Assembly: GCA_026129405.1 (NCBI GenBank)
Contig: JAHCID010000006.1
Coordinates: forward strand, 62,001-126,000
Direction: 5' to 3'
Length of the DNA stretch: 64,000 nt
From: a bacterium
GTDB taxonomy: Bacteria > Desulfobacterota > Binatia > DP-6
Part shown: one piece after another, positions 52,502 through 62,059 of the stretch
How positions within the stretch are numbered: position 1 is the stretch's first letter
Layout of the letters: each line of letters opens with the position of its first letter
Notes under the pieces: model-generated
Told to the model about the DNA's origin: nothing
What the model saw: the letters and a program-made list of their open reading frames with translations, nothing else
Databases searched by the model: none
Program-made: the position numbers and the translations under genes

Positions 52502-53539
52502 TCACGGCGCCGCGGCGGATGGTGCCTCCGGCGCCGACGGGTCGGGCGCGGGCGGTCCGACGCCCGCCGCGACGCGGCCGACGAGCTGCCCGCCTTCGGT
52601 GAGCACCTTGGTCTCGACCGTCCCGTCCGCAGGCACCGGCACGGGTCCCCAGAGCCGATAGCCGCCCGCACGACCCCCTTCGACCGCGAGCGGCCGGCTG
52701 GCGGCGTCGCCGATCACGAGGTGCACCGTCTCGTGGAGTCCGCGCGGCGCCTCGACGGCGACGAAGACGTAGGCCGGCTCGTCCCGTCCGGCCGGCAGCG
52801 CGGCGACCGGCGCCACCGGATCGAGGCCGTCGCGACCGAGCGCGAAGGTCGCGGATACGAGCCGCATCGGTGCCGGCGCGAGCAGCGGCAGCGCCAGGCG
52901 CCCGACGACCGCGCCCACGGCCGCCGCCCCCAGGGTCGCCGCGACCATCGTGACGGGGCGACCGCGGCGTACGACGAGCAACACGACTGCCGGGCCGGCG
53001 AGCGCCCCCGCCGCCCAGGCGGTGTGGCGCGGCGGGACGCCCGTCAGCACGGGCAGGAAGAGCTGCAGGGTCGTGAGCGCGACGGGCCCGACGAAGGCGG
53101 CGGTCAGCGCCGGACGGCGCAGCAAATGCTCGCGCAGGACGAGATCGAAGCACGAGATCACGGCGAGCGCCACGAGCAGCAGCGTCCAGGGCGCGTTGCG
53201 CGACGGCCACGTGGTGGCGAGCACGACGAACGGCAGGACGAACCAGATCGCGTTCTGGGCCAGGCCCACCGTGGCCCACCAGGCCGCCTCGCCGAGCCAC
53301 GTCGCGACCCCGCCGCCCGCACCGCGCCGCCACGGCGGCGCGACGACGAGGAGGGTCACCGCCCCGAACAGCGACGCCAGCACGAAGGCGGCGCGCACAC
53401 CGTCGACGCCCTCCCGCCACAAGACCGCGAACGCGACACCGCTCGCCAGGGACACCCACGGCATCACCCGCGCGTTGAGCCAGGACCACGTCTCGGCGAG
53501 CCGCGCGATGCTGGGCACGGACGCCGACCTACGCCACAT
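52502..53539 (-). CDS. Multi-pass membrane protein, DUF5924/DUF2914-like
   Basis: A 345-residue protein. Seven or eight hydrophobic segments lie between about residues 25 and 235. The C-terminal 110 residues are soluble (YVFVAVEAPRGLHETVHLVIG ... GTVETKVLTEGGQLVGRVAAG) and resemble a DUF2914-type beta domain, the usual partner of DUF5924; this is by recall. Function unknown. Start ATG 53539, just before the first conserved segment; a GTG shortly downstream is possible. Divergent from the large secreted repeat protein. Confidence 0.65.
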   Translation of the reverse strand: MWRRSASVPSIARLAETWSWLNARVMPWVSLASGVAFAVLWREGVDGVRAAFVLASLFGAVTLLVVAPPWRRGAGGGVATWLGEAAWWATVGLAQNAIWFVLPFVVLATTWPSRNAPWTLLLVALAVISCFDLVLREHLLRRPALTAAFVGPVALTTLQLFLPVLTGVPPRHTAWAAGALAGPAVVLLVVRRGRPVTMVAATLGAAAVGAVVGRLALPLLAPAPMRLVSATFALGRDGLDPVAPVAALPAGRDEPAYVFVAVEAPRGLHETVHLVIGDAASRPLAVEGGRAGGYRLWGPVPVPADGTVETKVLTEGGQLVGRVAAGVGPPAPDPSAPEAPSAAAP

Positions 53540-53645
53540 CGTGCAGCTTCGCCAGGTTCGGTGCGTTCGATGACTCCTGTGCACGATATGCCGCAGTGCA
53601 TACAGCCCCACGGCGCCCGATCACGAAAGTTTGCCAGAATTCAGA

Positions 53646-53675
53646 TTGACATCGGAATCCGACGCCGGGTACACC
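53646..53675 (+). promoter_or_regulatory. Predicted promoter of the disintegrin-repeat protein gene
   Basis: A perfect TTGACA (53646-53651) with TACACC (53670-53675) 18 nt downstream. The ATG is 43 nt further on and has a strong GGGGGA Shine-Dalgarno, so this gene, unlike several others here, has a normal 5' leader. Confidence 0.5.
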
Positions 53676-53718
53676 GCCCGCGCTGGTTCAGATCACGGCC
53701 ACCGATAAGGGGGACTCC

Positions 53719-56085
53719 ATGAGGACGCGGACAGGTTTTTGTAGGACGGCGATGCTCGCCGTGACGGCCTTCGCCGTCATGGCAACGGCGCCGGCATGGG
53801 CAGGCATCATCGGACTGAGCGCGAGCAAGAACGCCGGCAACAGTCCGGACGAAATCTCTGACGGCCTCCTGTCGAGCTACCAGCGTACCTCGACGGTCGC
53901 GGTCACCAACCTGAGCCCCGGCCTCGTGGCGCGCGTCCGGTACGCGTCCACCGTGGCGACCGACACCGGTCTCCTCACCAGCCGTACCGAGACGCTGAAC
54001 TCGGACTACAACATCAACTTCAACGTCGATGCCCCCGGCGCCTACGACCTCATCATCACCACGAGCCTCAACGGCGCCTTCACGCTCGTGAACGACGGCA
54101 GCGCCGCCGCGACGGCGAGCGGCACGGCCGTGAGCTATACGGGCGGCACACTCGCGAGCGGCGGCCTCGCGCTGACCTCGCCCGGCTCGTTCTCGAGCAA
54201 CAACGGCGGCGACGTGCCGTTCAACCGCACCAACCAGGCCACCATCCAGGGGTCGAGCTACGGTGTGGCCCAGCCGCACTCGCTGCGCTTCACCTGGACC
54301 ACCCAGTGTCAGAGCGGCAGCGGGCTGACGGGCGGCGACGAGTGCGCCGTGCGCCTCGGTCTCCCCGCCACGATCGGCGGCCAGACCGCCGGCGTGTACC
54401 CGGGTGTCGGCAACCGCGTCCAGGCGGACGACGGTCACTTCGTGACCATCTCCTTCGTCTCCCTGTGCGGCAACGGCACGGTCGAGGGCGGCCGCGGTGA
54501 GCAGTGCGACCTCGGAGCCTTCAACGGCCAGCCCGGCTCCTGCTGCACCACGAGCTGCCAGTTCGCTCCCTCGTCGACCCTCTGTCGCGACGTCGCCGGC
54601 GTCTGCGACGTCGCCGACTTCTGCAGCGGCAGCAGCGACACCTGCCCGGCCGACATCAAGCAGCCGAACGGCGCGGCCTGCCCGTCGGACGGCAACCCGT
54701 GCAGCCTCGACGTCTGCGACGGCGTGAACGACGCCTGTCAGCATCCCGCCGGCAACGCCGGTGCCACCTGCCGCGCCTCCGGCGGCATCTGTGACGTGGT
54801 CGAGGTCTGCGACGGCGCCAGCACCGTCTGCCCGGCCGACGCGGTCGCCGACGACACCGTCGTCTGCAACCCGGGATCGGGCGATCTCTGCGACCCCGAC
54901 GAGTACTGTGACGGCGTCAACAAGGCCTGCCCCGCCGACAGCGTGACGGGCGCCTTCGTAGTCTGCCGTCCGGGCTCGGGCGACCTCTGCGATCCGGACG
55001 AGTACTGCACCGGCATCGCCGACCAGGCCTGTCCGCCCGACAGTGTCTCCGGCGCGTTCGTCACCTGCCGCGCCAGCGCCGGCGACTGCGACCCGGCCGA
55101 GTTCTGCACCGGCAACGCCGGCGAGGCCTGCCCCGGCGACGCGCGCGAGCCCAACACCACGCTCTGCCGTGCCGCTGCCGGCGTCTGTGACGTCGCCGAC
55201 TTCTGCGACGGCACCAATGTCGCCTGCCCCGCCGACGCCAAGAGCACCGCGGTCTGCCGCGGCTCGGCCGGCGTCTGCGACATCGTCGACTTCTGCGACG
55301 GTGTGAACAACGACTGCCCCGCGGATGCGCGTCAGCCCAACACTACCGTCTGCCGCCCGGCGGTCGACGCGTGTGACGTGACCGACTACTGCGACGGCAA
55401 CGTCGACTGCCCGGCCGACCAGGTCGTGCCCGACACCGACGGCGACGGCTTCTGCGACGCCATCGACCTCTGCCCGCTGGTCCCCGACCCGCTCCAGCTG
55501 GACAGCGACAACGACGGTCAGGGCGACCTGTGTGACGTCTGCACCCAGCTGCCGCCGGGTACCTTCGGCGACCGCCACAAGGTGCAGATCACGAGCCTCA
55601 ACAAGCCGGTGGGTCAGCAGCGCCTGAAGGCGCAGGCCCGCTGCCTCGGCTACCCGAACGTCGAGAACATCGACGTGGTGGCCAACGGCGTCCGCCTCGT
55701 CGGCACGGCTTCGAACGGGACCGTGATCTTCGACGCTCAGATCCCGGGCGGCGCCTGGAATCAGAGCCAGAAGGCCGGCTGGAAGTCGCACGGCTTCCCG
55801 ACGGGCTTCACGGCCTCCTACTTCAACGCCGGCACGGTGGTTCCGCTGGTGAACGGCTTCCAGCGCGTGAAGTTCGTCACCAAGGCCGGCGTCGGCATCA
55901 CGAAGTTCACGGCGGTGGCGAAGAACGGCGCCTTCCCGCTGGCCGTCAACGGCATCCCCGTGAAGTTCACGATTGCCACCGCGTTCCCGGCGGCGAACGG
56001 CGAGTGCTGCGAGCTGCAGTTCCCCGCCACCGCGCCCGCCAAGCCGAGCTGCGTGCTCTCCGGCAGCAAGGTGACCTGCAAGTAG
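53719..56085 (+). CDS. Secreted cysteine-rich protein with disintegrin-like repeats and TSP3-like calcium motifs
   Basis: A 788-residue exported protein. The signal peptide (1-28) ends in AWA. Residues about 29-250 form a beta-rich adhesin-like domain. A CGNGTVEGGRGEQCD cysteine segment (about 254-285) of the bacterial Cys-rich repeat type follows. Nine tandem repeats of about 32 residues (289-570) have the pattern C(R)...CDxxDxCDGxxxxCPAD, close to the disintegrin domain of metalloproteases, but no protease domain is present. DTDGDGFCDAIDLCP and DSDNDGQGDLCD (about 571-607) are thrombospondin type-3-like calcium motifs. The remaining 180 residues look like a beta-sandwich. It should be disulfide-rich and act outside the cell, probably in adhesion or surface structure (inference). 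Two terminators follow. Confidence 0.88.
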   Translation: MRTRTGFCRTAMLAVTAFAVMATAPAWAGIIGLSASKNAGNSPDEISDGLLSSYQRTSTVAVTNLSPGLVARVRYASTVATDTGLLTSRTETLNSDYNINFNVDAPGAYDLIITTSLNGAFTLVNDGSAAATASGTAVSYTGGTLASGGLALTSPGSFSSNNGGDVPFNRTNQATIQGSSYGVAQPHSLRFTWTTQCQSGSGLTGGDECAVRLGLPATIGGQTAGVYPGVGNRVQADDGHFVTISFVSLCGNGTVEGGRGEQCDLGAFNGQPGSCCTTSCQFAPSSTLCRDVAGVCDVADFCSGSSDTCPADIKQPNGAACPSDGNPCSLDVCDGVNDACQHPAGNAGATCRASGGICDVVEVCDGASTVCPADAVADDTVVCNPGSGDLCDPDEYCDGVNKACPADSVTGAFVVCRPGSGDLCDPDEYCTGIADQACPPDSVSGAFVTCRASAGDCDPAEFCTGNAGEACPGDAREPNTTLCRAAAGVCDVADFCDGTNVACPADAKSTAVCRGSAGVCDIVDFCDGVNNDCPADARQPNTTVCRPAVDACDVTDYCDGNVDCPADQVVPDTDGDGFCDAIDLCPLVPDPLQLDSDNDGQGDLCDVCTQLPPGTFGDRHKVQITSLNKPVGQQRLKAQARCLGYPNVENIDVVANGVRLVGTASNGTVIFDAQIPGGAWNQSQKAGWKSHGFPTGFTASYFNAGTVVPLVNGFQRVKFVTKAGVGITKFTAVAKNGAFPLAVNGIPVKFTIATAFPAANGECCELQFPATAPAKPSCVLSGSKVTCK
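54583..55428 (+). repeat. Nine tandem disintegrin-like coding repeats
   Basis: Units of about 90-100 nt, with near-constant codons for CDVADFCDG and CPAD cores and variable linkers. Units 4 and 5 (GSGDLCDPDEYC) are most alike, suggesting recent duplication. One unit (the second) is divergent. Confidence 0.88.
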
Positions 56086-56100
56086 CAACCAGCACGGACG

Positions 56101-56133
56101 CCGGTCGCGGTTCCTCGTAGGGACCGCGACCGG
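56101..56133 (+). repeat. Long inverted repeat after the secreted protein gene
   Basis: Arms 56101-56114 and 56120-56133 (14 nt each, one T-G pair) enclose a 5-nt loop. No T-tract follows. Only 26 nt before a canonical terminator, it may protect the 3' end or help terminate. Confidence 0.6.
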
Positions 56134-56159
56134 TGGCCCGAAACCCCCAGTGAGACAGG

Positions 56160-56190
56160 AAGCGGGACCCTCGGGTCCCGCTTCGCTTTT
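56160..56190 (+). terminator. Rho-independent terminator
   Basis: AAGCGGGACC (56160-56169) pairs perfectly with GGTCCCGCTT (56174-56183) around CTCG, followed by CGCTTTT. This is the clearest intrinsic terminator in the window and ends the secreted-protein transcript. Confidence 0.85.
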
Positions 56191-56344
56191 GGGGCGCCGC
56201 CGCGCACACGACTTGCGCGCGCTCGGCATGCGGCGCCCCCGCGAGCGGCAGGCGACCCCGACGAGCTTCGGGCCTAGGTCGATCGCGACGTGCGGCACGG
56301 CCGTCGCCCCACGGCATCCTGACGCTGCGCCGCCACCCGGCGCC

Positions 56345-58366
56345 TCAGGCGCGCAGATCGGCGTCGAGCATCGAGAGCAGCGCTTCCGTGAGGGTGGGAT
56401 CGAACTGGCTCCCGGCGCAGCGGCGCAGCTCGGCGACGGCGTCCGCCGCCGGCATCGCGCGCCGGTACGGCCGATCGGTCGTCATCGCGTGCCAGGCGTC
56501 GACCACGGCGATGATGCGCGCGGCGATCGGGATGTCCTCGCCGCACAGCTGCTCCGGATAGCCGCCGCCGTCCCAGTGCTCCTGGCAGGCGTGCGCCACC
56601 GCCGCGAGATGGCGCGTTTCCGGTACCGCGGTGAGCAGCGCCGTGCCGAGCGGGACGTGGCGCTCCATGACGATACGCTCCGTGTCGTCGAGCGGCCCCG
56701 GCTTGAGGAGCACCTCGTCGGGCACGTGCAGCTTGCCGACGTCGTGCAGGACCCCGGCCTGGGCCGCGAGCGCGATCTGGTCCTGCGGCAGGTCGAGGAA
56801 TCGGGCAAGCCGGGCGGCGAGGCCGCCCACCCGCGCCGAGTGCTCGGCCGTCGCAGGGTCCTTCAGCGTCAGCGCATGGAAGAGCGCCCGCACGATGCCG
56901 GCGGTGCCTCGGTAGCCCGGCTCGGGCGCCGGCACCGGCACGGGACCGGCCGCCACCTCGACGCGGTTGCGACCCGCCTGCTTGCCGCGCAGCATCGCCG
57001 CGTCGGCGAGCGTCACGAGGGACGCCGCGTCGGAGCCGTCGTCGGGAAACGTCGCCACGCCGATCGTCGCCGTCACCGCCGGCCCGTCCGGGATGGCGCG
57101 CATGGTCTCCGCCGCGACGGCGGCCCGCACCCGCTCCGCCGCGATAGCGGCGCCGGCACGGTCGACCTCCGGCAGGAGGACGACGAATTCCTCGCCGCCG
57201 TAGCGCGCAATCACGTCGGCCGCCCGCAGCGCGCTGCGCAGCGCCGTGCCGACCGCGCGCAGGACGGCGTCGCCGCGGTCGTGCCCGAGCGTGTCGTTGA
57301 CGCGCTTGAAGTGGTCGAGGTCGAGAAAGAGCACGGCGAGGGGCTGGCGATGGAGACGCGCGCGCCGCAGCTCCTCGCCGAGCCGCCGGTCGAGGTAGCG
57401 CCGGTTCGCGAGGCCGGTGACGGCGTCGGTGCGCGCCGCCGCCTCCGCGGCGGCGAAGCGCTGCGCGGCGTCCAGCGCCAGAGCGGCCTCGACGCAGAAG
57501 AAGCCGGCGAGGCTGCTCGACGCGCGCGCCGGCCCCGGGCCCTGGATCGAGAGCACGCCGATCGGCTCGGCGGCCACGGTGAGCGGCACGTGCTGCACGT
57601 CGTCCGCCTCCACCGCGCGGCGCGTACGCCATGCCTCGGCGACAGGCCCCTCGCCGGCGAGGGCCACCGGCGCCGGCGGCGCCGGCGCGCTGGTCGCGAG
57701 CGGCACGAGGCTCGGCCCGGCCGACACCCACAGCGTCGCGGCCTCCGCACCGAGCAGGGGCTCGGCCAGCTGGACGACGGTCTGCGCGACGCGATCGGCG
57801 GTGACGCCGGCGGCGACGGTCTGGTGCAGGCGCAGGACGGCCGACACGAGCCGCCCGTGGCTCGCCACCTGGGTGCGCAGCCGCTGGCGCTCGGCCAGCA
57901 GCGAGCGCACGAGATCGTTGGCCGGCACCCCACGGACGTCCATGATCTCGTCGCCGAGCACGTCGGCGAGCGGATCGTCGTTCGGATCCTCGGGGTCGCG
58001 GGCGAGCACCTCGGTGACGGCCACGACCAGGTCGACGGTGGCCACGGGCTTGGCGAGGAACGCGCGCGCGCCCATCGCCAGGCACTGGATGCGCGTGGCC
58101 GCGTCGCTGCGGCTCGACGAGAACACCACCGGGATCTTGGCGAGCGTCGGGTCGGCCTGGAGCCGGCGCAGCACGTCGGGCCCGCTCTCGCCCGGCAGCT
58201 CGATGTCGAGCAGCACGAGCGCGGTGTCGGACGCGAGCTTGTGCCAGGCCTCTTCGCCGCTCGCGGCGACGTCGCAGCAGAAGCCGGCCCGTTCCAACGC
58301 CACGCGCATCGCGAGCGCGGTCGCGGCGCTGTCTTCGACGATGAGGATGCGCGGACCTGCCTTCAT
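56345..58366 (-). CDS. REC-GAF-GGDEF-HD-GYP cyclic-di-GMP enzyme
   Basis: A 673-residue soluble regulator. REC (1-120) has its Asp near 54 in VLLDIELPG. A GAF-like domain (about 160-310) follows. The GGDEF domain (about 315-475) has RYGGEEF and an RxxD inhibitory site five residues before it, so cyclase activity with product inhibition is expected. HD-GYP (about 490-650) keeps HDVGK, ERHVPLG and DGGGYP, but the HHE metal motif reads CQE (in ACQEHWDGGGYP), so phosphodiesterase activity is doubtful. Its start overlaps the glucanase stop by 4 nt, making it the last gene of the polysaccharide operon; it probably sets local c-di-GMP. Confidence 0.9.
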   Translation of the reverse strand: MKAGPRILIVEDSAATALAMRVALERAGFCCDVAASGEEAWHKLASDTALVLLDIELPGESGPDVLRRLQADPTLAKIPVVFSSSRSDAATRIQCLAMGARAFLAKPVATVDLVVAVTEVLARDPEDPNDDPLADVLGDEIMDVRGVPANDLVRSLLAERQRLRTQVASHGRLVSAVLRLHQTVAAGVTADRVAQTVVQLAEPLLGAEAATLWVSAGPSLVPLATSAPAPPAPVALAGEGPVAEAWRTRRAVEADDVQHVPLTVAAEPIGVLSIQGPGPARASSSLAGFFCVEAALALDAAQRFAAAEAAARTDAVTGLANRRYLDRRLGEELRRARLHRQPLAVLFLDLDHFKRVNDTLGHDRGDAVLRAVGTALRSALRAADVIARYGGEEFVVLLPEVDRAGAAIAAERVRAAVAAETMRAIPDGPAVTATIGVATFPDDGSDAASLVTLADAAMLRGKQAGRNRVEVAAGPVPVPAPEPGYRGTAGIVRALFHALTLKDPATAEHSARVGGLAARLARFLDLPQDQIALAAQAGVLHDVGKLHVPDEVLLKPGPLDDTERIVMERHVPLGTALLTAVPETRHLAAVAHACQEHWDGGGYPEQLCGEDIPIAARIIAVVDAWHAMTTDRPYRRAMPAADAVAELRRCAGSQFDPTLTEALLSMLDADLRA

Positions 58367-59466
58367 ACGCCCGGATAGCCCTCCCCGACCGCGAGCCCGA
58401 ACCAGGCCCAGTTGAGGTCGTAGTAACGGTCTGGCGCGCGCAGGATCGGCCGCAGCGCGGCCTGCGAGAGCCGTCCCGCGCGCAGCCGGCGTGCGGCTTC
58501 CGGCGCGTGCTGCTCGAACGCCGGGAGCACGCAGCCGTAGAAGCTGAGCGACTCCTCGTCGCTCTCCGCCCTACCGTCGAGCGCGTAGCGCGTGACGAGC
58601 CGGCCGTCGCGCTCGAGGCGTGCGGCCAGCGCCGCGGCGTGGAGCGGATCGGCGCACGCGACGGGCCGACCGTGCAGCCGGCAGTCGGCGGCCAGGCGCA
58701 TGTAGAGGCGGACCGCGTCGAACGAGAACGCCCGGCTCAGCGTCGACCCGGCCGGCAGCGGCGCCACGCCGCCGTCCGGCGTCGCCACCATGAAGTCGGG
58801 CGGGAACACGACGCCCGGTCGCGCCATCGCGGCGGCGAGGAGCGCGTAGCCGGTGTCGAGTGCCTGCTCCCAGCCCCCGTCGGGATCGGCGCGGGCGAAG
58901 TCGCCGTAGGCGTACGGCAGGAAGTACGAGAGGTTGACGATGCGCTCGCCGACCGCCCAGTTGCCGGCGCTCGGGAACCAGCCCGCACCGACCGGGATGC
59001 CGGTGTGCGTCCGCACCGCGCGCAGGATCTCCGCCGCACGCGCGACGAGCCAGGGACGCTCGAAGCGTCTCGCCGCCATCAGCAGCGCTTCCGCGATCTC
59101 CTGGTCGCCGTCGGTGGCGGTGTTGGCGTCGAGGATGCGGCCGCCGTCGCGCGGCGTCCAGCGCCAGGCGTACATGCCGTCGGGGCGCCGCAGCGTGCGC
59201 TCGGTCCAGGCGAAGACGCGGTCGAAGGTCTCGGTGTCGCCCTCCCAGGCGGCGCGCAGGAGGGCGTAGCCCTGCCCTTCCGAGATCACCTCGCCCTCCC
59301 CGCGCGTGCGATCGAGGACGTAGCCCTCGGGCGACACGTACGTCGCCACGTAGTCGGTCCACGCCGTGCGCAGGAAGGTGGGCAACGGGACCTCGGTGCG
59401 CGACGCGCAGCCGGCGAGCAGGATGGCGAGGCCGAGGCCGACGAACGCCGGGAACGTGCGGCTCAT
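58363..59466 (-). CDS. bcsZ: Endo-1,4-beta-glucanase, GH8 family lipoprotein (BcsZ-like)
   Basis: A 367-residue periplasmic glycan hydrolase that edits nascent beta-glucan. The lipobox is LLAGC (about 16-20). GH8 signatures are GEGEVISEGQGYALLRAAW (about 58-76; catalytic Glu) and DANTATDGDQEIAEALL (about 113-129; catalytic Asp), with NLSYFLPYAYGDFA further on. Length and order match BcsZ. It overlaps the barrel gene upstream and the c-di-GMP enzyme downstream by 4 nt each. Confidence 0.92.
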   Translation of the reverse strand: MSRTFPAFVGLGLAILLAGCASRTEVPLPTFLRTAWTDYVATYVSPEGYVLDRTRGEGEVISEGQGYALLRAAWEGDTETFDRVFAWTERTLRRPDGMYAWRWTPRDGGRILDANTATDGDQEIAEALLMAARRFERPWLVARAAEILRAVRTHTGIPVGAGWFPSAGNWAVGERIVNLSYFLPYAYGDFARADPDGGWEQALDTGYALLAAAMARPGVVFPPDFMVATPDGGVAPLPAGSTLSRAFSFDAVRLYMRLAADCRLHGRPVACADPLHAAALAARLERDGRLVTRYALDGRAESDEESLSFYGCVLPAFEQHAPEAARRLRAGRLSQAALRPILRAPDRYYDLNWAWFGLAVGEGYPGV

Positions 59467-62059
59467 CGGAAGGCCACCTCGACGCGGGCCATCGCCCGCC
59501 AGAGCCAGTAGTCGTCGGTGCCGTCCCAGAAACCGAACCCCGCGACGCCGACGCGCGCCGGGCCGACCTGCACGCTGAGATCGACGAGCGCGTGCCCGCC
59601 CGGCGCGACGTCGCCGGCGCTGCCGATGATCATCTGCGGGTTCAGCTCCGCTTCGAGCCGCACCCGGCCGTGCTCCTGGATCGTGTGCCCCATGAGGCCG
59701 ATCGCGGAGTGGACGCGCGGGCTGAAGTAGGCCGGCCGATCCGGATCGGAGAAGGCTTCCACGTAGCCGTTCGGGCGCAGGACGGTCCACGAGCCCGGGC
59801 GCGCGTCGAGCGGCAGCTGGTAGTGTACGTAGCCGGTGCCGCGCACGTTGCCGTCCTCGTAGTGCTGGATGCCCAGCTCGGCGTAGAGCCGGTCGTCGGC
59901 GCCGTCGCGCAGGTGCTTGTCGAGCCCGAGGCGGCCGCCGTCGACGGCGAAGCTCGGACCCAGGGCCTCAAGGTCGATGATGCGGTTCCAGGCGCGGATC
60001 TCGTTGTCGTCGTGCGCCGTCAGGAGCGACTCGCGCCGGCCCGTGAGCGTCAGCGTGGAGGTGTCGCGGAAGTACTTGCGCACGCTGGCGTCGGCGATCG
60101 CGAGCGCGCCGCTCCCGGCCCCCCCGGCATAGTTCTCGAAGCCGGCGCGGCCGGCGAGCTCGAGGTCGGGGCGCACGTACCAGCGGTCGACACCGATCGT
60201 GGCGCCGGTGCGGGTGTAGTCGACGTCGCGCTGCTCGACCACGCCGGCGAGCGCCTGCGCCGTCAGCCGCAGCGCCGGCGACGGCCAGAAGAAGCCGCTG
60301 GCGACGCCCTCGGAGAGACGGATGTCGTTGGCGTCGCCGAAGAACACGGGGCGCAACCCGGCGCCGGGCGCGAGCGCGCGCGCCAGACGGTCCGCGGCGA
60401 CGACCCCGCGCAGCACGGCGCCGCCGGCGACAGCGTCGTGGTAGGCCCCGGCGGCGCGCGCGTAGTCGCCGCGGCGCACGGCCGCGTCGCCTTCGAGCAG
60501 CGCCAGGTCGGCACGCAGCGGCGGCGTGCACCCGTCGCAGGCCGCCACCAGCGCGCGGCGCGTCCTCCTCGGCGGCGAGATGGCGGTCGCGCGCCATCGC
60601 CGCGCGCGGCAGGCGGGATCGTCGCTGGCGGCGACCGCGGCGACCGCGAACAGCGGCTCCACCTCGCCGCGCCGGCCCTGGAGCGCCACGCTCTGCGCCA
60701 GCGCGAGCCGGGTCTCGGCGTCGCCCGTGCCCTCGGCAGTGCCCGCAACGCCTCGGCTTCGGCCTCGGCGTAGCGGCCGCCGGCGGCGCGGTGCGGGCGA
60801 TCTCGGTATGCAGGCCGTCGCCGCCGCGCGCAGCCTCGACCGCCGATAGGCCGCGAGCGCGCGCGCCCGGCTCGCCGGCGTTGACCCGTCCGTGCAGCCT
60901 CGAGCCGTGCCGCCACGTCGTCGGGACGCGCGGCGAGGTAGCGCGCGTAGCCGTCGACCGCGGCCATGCGCGCCGAGGCCGGCGGCGGCGCGGGCCGCGG
61001 CCAGCATCTTCTCCGGGCTCGCCGGCAGCGTCGCCGCCGCGGCCGCAACGCCGCCCTGCGCGCGCGGCGTCTTCGTCGCCGATCCGGCGATCGTGGTCGG
61101 CGAGCCAGGCCCGCTCGTCGAGGTCGAGCGGCGCGCGCCGCTCGGGCGGGCGAGCGTCGCCGCGGCGAGCGCATCCTCGGCTGCCGCCAGCGCGCCACGC
61201 GGGCGAGCGCTCGCAGCGCCGTGGGATCGTCGGGGCGGGCCGCCAGCACGGCCTCCTGCGACGCCTGCGCCGTGGTCGCCGGCCCATTCCTCGAGCCCGG
61301 CAGCGGACGCGCTCGGCGATGAGCAACCCGTCCGGGGCCGCACGTGCGACAGCGCCTCGCGCGCCGCCGCGCAGTCCCCCGCTCACGAGCGCGACCTCGG
61401 CCTGCACCATGCGCGCGTCCGGGTCGCGCGGCCGGCGCGTCAACCAGCGTCAGTGAGCGGCGCCCACCTCCGCGCCGCGGCCGGCCCAGAGCGCGGTGTG
61501 CGCGGCGAGCCGGAGCGCCACCGGGTCGTCCGCGGCAGCGTGCGCGCGATCGGCCAGGCCTCGTCCCCAGCGCCCCGCGACGTTGAGCGCGTGCACGCGG
61601 GCGACGCGGGCGGCGACGCTGCTTACCGGCGGGGCGAGGCGGTGCCGCAGACGCGCTCCGCGCTCCGCCGCCGCGGCCTCCCGCAGCGGCGACGCTGCCC
61701 GCAGCCACGCCACCGCCCGCCAGGGCCCCCGCCGCCGCCGCGCCGGTCGCAGCGTCGGCCGCACCGGCGCCGGCCGTCTCCGCGGCCCGGCGACCTGCTC
61801 GTCGTCGTCCGCCGCCGCGCCCCGCGCCGCCGCCGCGCCCACAGCGCCGGCGTGCCCGCCGCCCACCGGCATTGGCGCGCGCCGCCGCCACGGCCGGCGC
61901 CGCCGGTGTGGCGGTCGCGCGCCGGGGCCGCGAGCCGGCCGCGAGCTCGCGCCCGGCGTCGACCCAGAAGCCCGGCTCGAGGCGATCGAGGAGCAGCATG
62001 ATGGCCCCGGCCCAGAGGCCGAGCAGGAGTGCGCGCCTAAGCGACTTTCGAGCGACCAT
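59463..62059 (-). pseudogene. TPR / outer-membrane beta-barrel exporter (BcsC-like), multiply frameshifted
   Basis: Coding sequence is recognisable over the whole span but in shifting frames. It starts MVARKSLRRALLLGLWAG (a membrane anchor or signal, 62059). TPR-like pieces include a HALNVAGRWGRGLADRA segment (near 61550), EAVLAARPDDPTALRALARV (near 61220), VDGYARYLAARPDDVAARLE (near 60920) and DAETRLALAQSVALQGR (near 60700). An intact C-terminal frame from about 60550 to the stop encodes about 360 residues of outer-membrane beta-barrel ending in MARVEVAFR. At least seven frame changes are needed between 61920 and 60550. It overlaps the synthase gene (23 nt) and bcsZ (4 nt), the place of bcsC. 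Either decayed, or affected by clustered sequencing errors. Confidence 0.75.

Noticed and set aside
54583-55428. CRISPR-like array
   Set aside because: The repeats are in frame, coding, and have no identical direct repeats with unique spacers; they are protein repeats.
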